Source of the DNA: Eleginops maclovinus
Taxonomy: Eukaryota > Chordata > Actinopteri > Perciformes > Eleginopidae
Reading direction: 5' to 3'
Length of the DNA: 64,000 bases
Assembly: GCF_036324505.1 (NCBI RefSeq)
Contig: NC_086366.1
Coordinates: 15,439,427 to 15,503,426, forward strand
Each line of letters starts with the position of its first letter. Positions within the stretch are counted from its first letter, which is position 1. A program made the position numbers and the translations under genes. Positions 1-12,000 of this stretch are shown piece after piece. The notes beneath the pieces were generated by a model that was given only the letters and a program-made list of their open reading frames with translations, was not told the origin of the DNA and did no database searches.

Positions 1-18
1 TGCATTAACTGAGTGAAG

Positions 19-3000
19 ATGTCGGGGCAGAGCATTACGGACAGGATAACTGCAGCCCAGCACAGTGTAACGGGATCCGCCGTTTCCAAAACAGTATGCA
101 AGGCAACCACTCACGAAGTAATGGGCCCGAAAAAGAAACATTTGGATTGTGAGTATCCTTTTTTAAAACTTTACAGAACACAAGTGTTAAATCACCGCAG
201 GCTGAGTGGAAACGCCGCTTCAGCTGTCTGAGTTATGGCGGTGGAGGAGCTACCAGGCCTCAAAGCCTCTGAGAGGCTACATGCTAAGTTGTTCATGTCA
301 GGGAGATTATATTGTTATAACATCGCACTCAGGCCTTGTTGACATAGTGCTCTACATAATTAAAACGGATTGAAAGACGTAGCGTCCCCTATTAAGCCTT
401 ACAAATGAGTTTCTTTTCATTTTTTTGTCACAAATAGCTGTCACACTAGCTTATCTGGCTGTCTGGTTTTGTTCACCCCTTTTCTCGTGTCATTCCCATG
501 TCTACTCATTGATTTATATCCTGAATGTTTAGTCTGCGTTGCAGTAACATTGGATGGATATTTATTGAGTTGAATCTTACAGGAAACAGGTAAATCAGTG
601 TTAGCTAGTGGGCCCCTGCCACTCACAGGCCCTGATATGAACATTTAAAGGAGTCCAATTTCATCTCCCATCTTGGTGCACCTGCAACTGGACAAGTGTG
701 TGTTGGATGTTACACTGTGAAGTGACTGAGTAATAACCTGATGTTTCTCACGGAGTTATCATGATGTATTAGACACTATAAATCTGAGTTTGTGGCTGAG
801 GTTTGTGAGTTTCCTTCCTCCTTTACTCAGGAAGTCAAACACACTTCTGCTTGTACTCTGACGTAAGCACAATAGCTTAAATCCTCGTGTGACCATTAGT
901 GTGGTGCACTCACAGAAAGAGGAGTCACTGTTCTTCTGTACTTAAGCAGACAGTGGGTAGATTTTCTGCATATTGATCTGCACTTGCAAATGTATGATGG
1001 CAGCAATGAAAGTGTTTTTTGTTTTAAATGTCCTGCGTCATCATAAGAGTTCAGTAACAGTGCAGGAAAAGTGTGTGCTGACTTCAAGCTAATTGTCATG
1101 AACCGTGGAGAGAAAACGAGGAAAATATGATCAGTTAACTGTTAAAAGGGTAATGGTTTGCTGAGTATTTTTGGCATAATGTTAAAAGTTGCAGGTTCCA
1201 CACCTGTTGTGCTGCTCCGGCTCACTCCCCTGAGGTGAGATGAGCAAAACTTGGCAGAGTGAGACTCAAATATCCAATGTGACTGACGTGTCTCAGTAAA
1301 CAACAGAGCCGTGTATAATGCATGTAGATATTAACACAGTATTATCTTGTTTAATGTTAAAATATGTCTGGATTATTTGATTTATAGTTTATTCTATACA
1401 TTCAGATGTATTATTTTCATCGGCTATATTTTTTTCATATCCCCTTCTGAAAAGTTGACAAAATATATGTATTATTCATGGCAATTGAATGCCTATAATA
1501 AGAGAGTTATCAATACATAAAATGAGGGGAGAAAGAGATGGGGAACAGCCTGAGTTTGGAGATCATAGGCTACTTGCTGTATATAGCACAATCAGTCTGG
1601 ATATGAATATGGTTGTGTCTTTCAAAAATGTCCCAAATTGGGATCAATAAAGTGCTTCTTATCTTATAGTCTTAAAAGTTTTACTATCCTAAGCAGTTTT
1701 GCAGGAACTTTTTAGAGACGGTCAAGCTAATGCATTGTAAGTATTGATTCTGTCTGACTAACGGTCTAAAACCTAAAGATATTGAGTTTATCACATAACA
1801 GAAAGAAAAGCAAAAACATTTGAGAGGTTGGAACCAGGAAATATTTTGACTTGTTGCCTGATAGAAGACTTTTTTATTGTGGTTCCACTAAGATGTATTA
1901 GGTCTGTGACTTTGAGTAATATATTTTTTACAAATTCCTACAAATATTTTTTTACCTAGCCAGAATCCAAAGTTATCAATAGTCAAATATGTCTCATCAT
2001 AAGCAGTCCAATAAGAACATTTCCTTTTTTAAATTAGTTTTCCTGTGTATATTGGAGGGTTATCCCCTTGTTGATTTGTGGAGTTGTCAAAAACTACAGG
2101 GAACATTTTAAGTAAACCAGATAATTAACCTGACATTTGATGATTTAATTCTGTTCCGCTCTGATCTCTTAACTTTTTACTCTCTATAACAACACTAAAT
2201 AATCATGCAGATCACATTCATCAGAGATGCGTGTGATTGTTTCTACATATTGCTTGTTTCCTTTGAACCGTGACTTGTTGATCATGACTGATGAAGATTC
2301 TTTTTCATATTAACATTTTGAACAATGAATACAGTGATCATTTTTTAGGATTCTAGTTTTTTTGATTGTTGACGATTTTTCCAAATCAATGCTACAAACA
2401 CATCTTGTACCATAACGGAGAGTATTAAGGTTCAATACCTAGTCCTCCACAATTGCTTCTGAGCAAAAAAATTAAGGTTATAGGGTAATTATTTAGAAAA
2501 TGAAGGCTGATACGATTAGGATACCTGCCTAAGCTAACTTGCTACCAATACTGGGACATTACTACGGAAAATATCGGTAAAAGTAACGGCATTAATTATT
2601 AGTGATGTGTATTGATTCCCAGCATATAACCCACCCTAATTATAAAATAGTACTGTTATAATTAGGTGATTGACACTGTTCAGCAGTGTCATGCTCCTTC
2701 ACGACTGTTACATGCATGAAATAGAACCATTAATGTAAACCACAGTGAATATTTAGTGGCTGATTGTTGCATGACAGTGCTGTCATTTTATCCTCCTCCC
2801 CCATATTCCTCCTCCTTACTCGTCTCCTCTTCATCATTTTCTTCTGTGGGCAACTCAGCCACCCATGATAAATGCTGCTGCTTCTCTGGAAGGTTATCCT
2901 GTCCTACTTAAAGTCCCCTGCCTTTGAAAAGTCAAATATAGGACAGAAAGGGAGGCCCAATTACCCCGTCAGTCTGATCGCTGCTGTGAATGGCAGGGTT

Positions 3001-6000
3001 ATTAGCACTTTGACTAACATCATTCAAGCAGCACATGGATGTAGGGTGAACATGTTTGCAGTGGAAGTGGGACAGAAAATGTATGATTTACATCTTAATG
3101 TCCTGCACTTAACTTTGCTCTGTTAAAAGAATGTTTTCATGCCATTAACAATTGAAATGAATGTTATCAGTGTCTACTTCTGCTTCATGGATCCCTGATT
3201 ACATCGGTGATGGTTCTCTATTTATTATGCTAATTTCATGTAGAAAACTTCTTGCTTAACATACTGTTGCTGCATTTACTCACAGTGTTCGAGGGTGTTT
3301 TGAGTAGAAGTATTCTGTTATTGTAACTCAGGTCTATAGGGTAATTATTATCACTTGCAATGAGATGTATTAACAGTTAATAATGGACGAATAGATTTGC
3401 CCAAGATCAAGCATTTAGAGTATAACATGCCAGGAAAAAAAGCAATAATATTTTTGATAATTTAGGTAATTTAAAATGTAAATGAATAACCTATTTCAAT
3501 TATACATTCAACAGAGGGTTTCAGGGGGGGTATATAGAGGGAATACAACTGAATAAATAAGATATGAACATTTGATCCTTTGTTTAGAATGATATAAGTT
3601 GGAGACACTCTGCAAAGCGTTGAGAATGCTTGAGAAATAACATAATCAGTTGATTATCAAATTGATTGTGTCAAGATTTGATGTTTTTATTTTAATTGGA
3701 GATCAATTTTGAATCCATTTTCAGTCTTATCTTGACCAAACCTCTCTTTGAAAAGTATCCACTTGTGTATAGGTATTATCAGCAGTCTGTTTTGCAACTT
3801 TTGGTATTTTGCAAATGCTGCTAACAGGTTACCAAACTGCACATAATAACCTGTTGTGGAGGAGTTAAGTGTGAGTCACATCAGAGACTGTTTTTGTCTC
3901 AGACAGCCAAAAATTAAATGGTGCTTCTGTGTTCACGTTTTACTTTTCATCGTAGGCAGCAGGTTGTCGGCTCATTAGCTCATCGTGAGGCCTTTTTGAC
4001 AATTCACTCACAATATGCTGGGTTATATACGAGTCAATATATCATTATTTGTTTAGCTTTGGAAAACACAAATGCTTCTTCTCCTTCTGTCACCTCTACC
4101 CAATGTTATGATATTAATACAGGGGTATTACCAAATATCAAATATCTACATATATTACTAAATATCAAATATCCCTAACTCAACACACTGATATCGATTA
4201 TGCAATGATATTTTAACAGTTTTTCTCACAATATTGGATTTTATTTAAGTGGGTGACAAACTGTCCATCATAATTTACAACAATTAACAATTTGTTGGTT
4301 TGTACAAACATTTAAATTGGACTATTATAGAACGACTTCAACAACTAATGTGTATCAAAATAGTTGTGAAATAATGCACTAGAAAAATTGAATTATCATG
4401 AGAGATATCTTTTATACATTTTGAGCCGCAGTAATATTCATATCATTGGACGGAATAAGCGTAATATATTGAAGAAGAGCTGGTAACGTTTTTCTTTTGA
4501 TGGACTTTTTTTTTACAGCCTACACAGATATTGTTCAACGGAAACTTGTGTTGTTTTGTTTCAGATTTGATCCACTGCACCAATGAGATGAACGTGAACA
4601 TCCCCCAGCTGGCGGACTCTCTGTTTGAGAGGACCACCAACACCAGTTGGGTGGTGGTGTTTAAGTCTCTCATCACCACACACCACCTCATGGTCTACGG
4701 CAATGAGGTGACACTCCTCAGCATGCACAAGCAGATCATTTCACCATTAATGTGTTACCTATTCAGAGTGTGTTTTGTTGAACCCTGCTCTCCTCCTTCG
4801 CAGCGATTTGTCCAGTACTTGGCCTCAAGGAATACGTTATTCAACCTCAGTAACTTTCTGGACAAAAGTGGGCTACAAGGTAACACCTTGATTCTGGCTG
4901 TTGTTGATTCTAGTTCTAAGTTGTTCTGAATACATGCACAGATTCTTAAGGTACATTTTCCTTCTTCTGTCACAGGTTATGACATGTCAACATTTATCAG
5001 GAGGTATAGTCGATATCTGAACGAGAAAGCTGTTTCATACAGACAGGTCGCCTTTGACTTCACAAAAGTTAAACGCGGGTAAGGACTTTTTATTTTATTA
5101 TATAACATTAAATTGTCTACATATTTGTATCCTATTTAAATATCTCTGAAATAAGAATGTTATTTATATTCTCTGTTGCTCAACATCTCAAGTATTTTTT
5201 TATAATTCAGTCACTAATTATGTTCTCTAAAAAAGGTCAGAATTAAACCAATTAACATTTTCCAGATATCTTCAAAACAGTTTTATGATTATTATTTATT
5301 AGTATGATAGTACACAGAATATCTTTAGGGTTTAAGTATGACACCTGTCATTAAAATGAAATAAAGTCAGTCTGTGTTTTAGGAGCTTCGCTGTTTACTC
5401 ATCTCTCTCTGTCTCCCCCCCATCTTCCCTCTCGGTGCCCTCTCCTGCTCCCACTCTTCATGTGTCCGAACAGAGTGGACGGCGTAATGAGGACCATGAA
5501 CACAGAGAAGCTGCTGAAGACGATCCCCATTATTCAGAACCAGATGGATGCCCTCCTCGATTTCAATGTGAGTTGGAGGTGAAGCCCCCCCCGCGGTGCT
5601 GCAGCTCCTGTAGTAAAAAGCTGCTGGAAGGGGCTGCTGCAAACTAAGGCAGATGCATCACTGTAGTTTGTTTTTCTACATCAACACTTCGCTTTAGAGG
5701 GAGCTCTAAGATAAACGACTGCTTTCCCTCAGGTCAATGCCAACGAGCTGACTAATGGAGTCATCAATGCTGCCTTCATGCTGCTCTTCAAAGACTCCAT
5801 CAGGCTCTTTGCTGCTTATAATGAAGGCATCATCAACCTGCTCGGTAAGACCACTCTCACCATTTGCCTTAATTTTCTGCCATATTTTTCTGGTTGCTAA
5901 TAGTAAATTATTCTTTTCACTAAATAGAGAAATACTTTGACATGAAGAAGACTCAGTGTAAAGAAGGTCTGGACATTTACAAGAAGTTTCTCACCAGAAT

Positions 6001-9000
6001 GACTCGGATATCAGAGTTCCTCAAAGTAGCAGAGGTAACACAAACTGAATGTTGTTGGTTTTTTTCTTCTGTTTGCCTTAATGCTGCAGGGATGTGATTG
6101 TAATTCTTTTTTTTCTGGTCTAACAGCAGGTGGGCATTGATCGAGGAGATATCCCGGACCTTTCACAGGTAAGCCCCGACCCTTGAGAAAAATCTGAAAA
6201 GACAGGTTTCTCGCTCTTAATCCCAAGTCTTTCCTTACTCTCTAACTCTTATTTGGAGCTCTATCTGCTCAGTTATTATCATCGGCGTTTAACTAGATTT
6301 TAGTACAAAAGACACAATAGTTAAAAAAAAGGCACTTTGCATGATTTCCTTCTCAAGCGCATGTTTGCCAGAGGAGGTGGTCTTCTTCTCCTGTTTCTTG
6401 TCCTTTTTCTTCTTCTTCTTCTCCTTCTCCGTTTCTTCTTGCCCTTTCCTTCTTCTTCTCCTTCTTTCTACAGCAAATAAAGGTGTTGTTCCACTAAGTG
6501 TTTTAAAGTAATCACTGTAATTGCAGTCCACTCAGTAAATCTGCACAGTGACAGTTAGATGAACTGCACATACTGTTGTGTTGTGCTATGGGGGACCAAT
6601 TTAACAGAAATACGTTACCCCCGGAGAACTGCAGCTCAAAATGCATTCCCCCTCTGACTGTCACCACCTTTATATTCTGTATTCTCCCCCTTATCTTTCC
6701 ACTATAGTTCACAGTTTGTGTAAGTACTATCATTTCACTCTTCTTCTATGTCCGTGACTTGCTTCAGTGTTGTCTTTATGCATGCCTCTGCTCTGACTCT
6801 GTCTCCTACATCGTGGTGAAAAAAAGTTGAAGGAAAAAACACTTGCTGTGGTAAATTCCTGTTCACTTTGGTCACGTTATTGAGGTGTAAACCAGTGTAG
6901 CTCATCTCCTGTAGAGTGGCTGCCCCGTTGTACTTAGACACGGCCAATTCAACAACGCCCAGGCTGTTGAAAGAGCTGTGCCGCAGTACTTCATCCCACA
7001 TAGATGTGACTCTCATCCAAAGTAGCTTTTTGGCTGGAATGCAGTCATTTATCAGTGGTGGGTAACTGTAAGCCCAACGTTTAATTTTGTGGCCCAAATT
7101 CCACCTCTTAATTGAAGACATAAATTGGCTCTTTGGTGTATTTCATGGTGTGTGATGTGGTTGCCCACCACTGTCCTTGATGGTCTTGATGTCCACGCAG
7201 ACGACTTAAGAACTTGCTGATTGTGTTTTTTCTGTCACGGCAGGCTCCCAGTAGCCTTCTCGAAGCTCTGGAGCAGCATTTGGCCTCTTTAGAGGGCAAG
7301 AAGGTCAAAGACTCCACTGCTGCCAGCAGGTACATTAAAGCTCCCCACATTATTACTGAAGTCCTCTCATCCTTTCCTCAAATCTATCTTCCTATTTATA
7401 TCGCTCAAAGATATAAGGTTGAATTACTTTGACTGTGATTTGTATAGCAAGCATTTACTTATGACTGACGAGCTAAAAATATGACATTATGTTAAAAATT
7501 AAAGCAATTTGAGAAAGTTTACACGTGAGCCATTGAAAAAAAAGAATAAACCAATTCATGCAGAGTACATTTGTGTCTTTTTCCTGCAGGGCCAGCACTC
7601 TGTCAAACGCTGTGTCATCGCTGGCCAGTACAGGCATGTCTTTCACTAAAGTGGATGAGCGGGAGAAGCAGGCAGCTCTGGAAGAGGAACAGGCTCGACT
7701 CAAAGCTCTGAAGGTGGACTTTCTGTTTAAAAAACATCACCTTTACACTTTGATATTCTTGGTTGTTGCCTGTATGTTTGAATGAAAGTTTCTCTTCACT
7801 CAGGAACAGAGGCTCAAAGAACTATCCAAGAGGCCCTCCTTCGCCACCACTGACACGTCGCCGGTCTCCACCACCGGGGGCACCATCAGCACAGCACCAG
7901 CCATCGACCTCTTCTCCACACCCAGCTGCTCCAATGGGTACGGCTTAAATCCACAGTATATATATTTGTAGTTATGGATATACGTTCTTAAAAATCACAT
8001 TTGAACTATTTTACACCCATGCTGCCATTATTAGCACAAATAACAGCTACAGAATGCAATGTTCTGCCTTTCACTGAACTCACACTGGCATCAAAGCAGG
8101 TTTCCCTCATTTCCCCCAAAAACTACCAATATATTTGTCCAATCACCAAACCCTCTCCTGTACAAGAAGTGAAGAAGAAGACCTTGTTCATTGAAGTCCA
8201 TGTGGAACACAACAGTTACGAAAAAACAATCACATAGACGACAGGGTTTAAAAAAATAGATATAGTATGATGGCGCTAACGTTACTTCCGGCCAAAATTA
8301 CGGCCCCGCCCACTTTGGAGCAAAGCGGAGAATATCAGTTTCTTCATGTCTTAAAGCTCCTGAGTAATATATTGCACCTCAAACAACAAATAAATCCTGA
8401 GTCACAGTTCTTTACTTCCTCTACAGATAAAAGGACTGTAAAATAAACAATCTAATTCAGAAATTACAGTTTCAGTGTAAACCTGCTGCCTGCCACTCGT
8501 CCCCCAGCAGACCGACCGGACATCCATCCCCTATTTATTCGCAGCTCTGTAAAAACAGACTTCTGCTGTCAGACGCTCTATTTGACACGATTTTCATTTT
8601 TTTCAATAATTATACAGTTTTTGATGAACAGAAATATTGTTTTCTGGCATCACTTAAACATTTTATGGGAAAGATCAGCATTTTGCTGTGAGGGCACTAT
8701 GAGTAGCTGTAAATATAGGGAAGTGTATTTTTAAGACTAATAGGGTCTTTTTGACCTTTATCTCCAACCTTTATTTTCAATTTTCTTTTTTTTCTTCTTT
8801 TGTTTTTAAAGTTATTAAACATTGCTTTTCTTTTTCCCTCTGCAGTGCAGTGAAGATGGAAAGCGACCTGTTTGACCTGCAGTCATCTTTCCAGGCCTCC
8901 ATGCAATCAGGCTCAACAGGGCTTCCAGTGGCAACAGCGTGGGCAGGTACGCAGCGGCCTCTTCAGCACCTCCAACCAACATCTGAACTTTCTGGTTCTT

Positions 9001-12000
9001 TTCTGCATGCTCTCCTTCTCTTGTTGTTGTCTGACTCTGTTTCCAACCTCTTCCTCTCCACTCTTTTTTTTCTGTCTTTTGTCTTTTTTCTCTGTCTCTT
9101 TCCTCTGCCTGCCTAGATCCTTTCACCTCTGCTGAAGCTGGAGATGAATCCATGCCAAACCTTAACCCTTTCCTCTCAAAAGTCGTTGTGGATGCCACTC
9201 ACTTGCCTGTCGTGTCTTCAGACGGTGTTAGCTTTTCCTCTAGGACAGCCAGTCATGAAATGTTTGGTGGTAACGACTCATTTTGTTTCTCTTTAAAGTC
9301 TTGTCGCTCTTGTTCATTTCTCTGTTGCCACTTAAAGCATGACTAGCCTGCATGTTTACTGTGCTGAATGTTGATTTTCTGTCTCTAATTGATCTTCTTT
9401 TGTCTGTCTTCAAAACAATCCACATTGCAGTTCATACAAAGCTCCAGCTATGTTTTTTTTAGCCAGTGTAGAGGCCATACACCCATTTCGCTTTACTTTC
9501 CATCCTCTATTCAAATGAACAGTTTTGTGTTGCATTGTATTACAAACATGCCGTAGAGCTTTTAAGTTAAAACCTGTTCTTGTTTTACCAACCCTATTTT
9601 TGATTCTCCAGATCGTTACAATCCCTTTATTGACACAAACTCATCCGTTTCAACCAATTACAAACGCACAGTTCGGATAGAACACTCCATCTCAGGTACT
9701 ATGATGGCTCACCATCCCAGCCTATGTTTCCTGAGCCCTGGCAAACATAGGGTCCTATGCATTACCCTCAGGGCTCCTGTTTTTATATAATCAGTAGAAA
9801 TGTAGTCATAAACTAAAGGAAAAGTTTGACATTCTGGGAAATACAATGATTTTCCTGGAGTTAGATGAGAAGATTGATAACCTTTTATATCTTGTTTGTC
9901 TGTTACTACACACCCCACATCTGCTCTGAAACCAAAAGGGAGGAGTTTATCAGTTTTTATTTTTTCGTTTTTACTGATCTTCTTATCTAACTCTCAGCAG
10001 GAAGTTGCCCAAAAGGTCAGACTATTCCTTTAATCCCCCCCTTTTAGTCGCTACAATACCTTTCTGCACTATTTCAGCCTTCTATTAATCTTAAACTTTA
10101 CTTAAAACACCCAGAACTAAACAACTACAGTAGTGATAGACATGTTATCTGTCTTCTTTCTGCCTGTATTGCTCTCATTTCCCACCTGTCTCTTTGGCCT
10201 GGTCTTGAAATGCTTTTTTCTTTTGCCCTCTTTCTTCTTTGTCTTCCTCTTCCTGCTTCCTGTGGCGTGTCAGACTCCTTCTGTGGTCCAGTGTCCATTG
10301 CTCAGCATCTCCCACACCAGGCTCCCTTCCCCACTGAGCCCTCTACTGTAGCAGGTCTATTCAGAGGTACTGAAGGCTCTGCAGCGCACTCAGCGAGAGA
10401 TTTTTCTATTCTGTGGTGGAAGTGGTAGCACTTGGCTCTCTGTTCAATTGTTCTGTAGAAATAGTTTTAAATGGTTTGAAATAACGACACTAAATTTGAT
10501 TATTGTCCTCTTGGAACTTCCTTTCAAAAAGACAACATTTGAGTTCAAATGGAAGCTTTAAAGTTTTTTGAGAACAATGATTTCAAGTTGTGCTGGTAAA
10601 TCACGTCCACACTTCAGTTAGTGCAATGAAAAATCATGCAGGAGAATTTACAAAACTCCTGCAGGTAAACCAGTTTTTACTGTTTCATCTATGGACACTG
10701 TTCTACACGGGCCGGTGCAGAAAACAGTCGAAGCAGTGTTCAGCTTTCACTTTTTTTATCCCTGTAACTGCAGCTGTCTCCGTCTCTTGTGAAGGATACT
10801 CGACGCCGCAGGCCGCTTCCTCAGCAGTCAGCCGGAGGACTCCAAGTGGACTTTGAGTCCGTTTTTGGAGCCAAAGCCGCAGGCAGCAACAGCCTCGATT
10901 GTGATGGTGAGGAGTTTGTATTTACACACAATAATTCTGCATTATGGTTGTTTCTAAGTAGAGTAGACATGCACAATTTTAGACTGGTTATGATTTATCT
11001 GAAATGAAAGTATCTCAGCTGTAAAGTTATGCTACTTTTACAAAACAATAAAGCTATTTTAGTTTTTGTAGCAGCCTTTTCTGTCCTGAACGTTAACAGA
11101 TTATTTATCAAAAGAAAAACCTAAAAGAGCAAAAACATTTCCACATTTTTCATGGTTTTCTTTTTTTTAACATTGTTGAAAGAAACATTTTTTTTTTTTA
11201 CTCTCTCCTTTTTAATTGTAAAACTAATGCTGACAAAATGTCAAAATACTTTAAAAATTCTGAAAGTATACATCTGTTTATTGTCTATTTTGCCCTGTCA
11301 GATATTTCTGGGGGCATCCTGAAACCGACTCTTGCCGGCTCCAGCCAGGCATGCGGTCTGCTGCCGGACAAGCTGGTGTCAGATGACCTTGACTCCTCCC
11401 TGGCCAACCTTGTGGGCAGTGAGTGTGATGCTTTGGCTTCCAGCTCCTCTAATTAAAGCGCATGCTCATTAAGGCCTACCAATGAACTGTTTTTTTTTTC
11501 TTTCTCAGACCTCGGCATCGGAAACGGCACGATGAAAAAGTAAGAAATGAGCGCTCTGTGGCTTTAAAAAACAGACACACTCGGACAGACACACACACTT
11601 TCTCTCTGCGTCACACACACACGCACAGCAGCAGCTTTGTGCTTTCAGGGCAGTTACAAACTGTTGCTAACATCCGCTGTCGTCTTAATCTGCAGTGACA
11701 TGCACTGGGTTCAGCCGGGGGAGAAGAGAATGACCGGTGGCACCAACTGGCAGCCCAAAGCAGCGCCGTCCACGACCTGGAACCCCGTTTCGATGGTGAC
11801 GCACGTATTTCTAACTGTAGTGCTCTTGATTTCTGCTGCGGTCATTTTATTGCCCAATAATGGCAGGGTGATGTATTGTTTTGCTGCTAGTTTCTGTTCT
11901 CACTAACCTGTTCGTTTTTTCTCAGCCATCGTCAGTCATGGCCTTCCCTGCCACCACACCCACAGGCATGATGGGATACGGCATGGTCAGTATTCTGGAA

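Noticed and set aside
6289..6531. Lys/Glu-rich minus-strand ORF in picalm intron 8
   Set aside because: Antisense of a TTC/CTT simple tract.
8846..8851. Second acceptor tgcagtgcag at picalm exon 12
   Set aside because: Using the inner AG shifts frame and meets a stop, so only the first acceptor is kept.
8815..9198. 127-codon minus-strand ORF over picalm exons 12-13
   Set aside because: Antisense of real coding exons and pyrimidine tracts.
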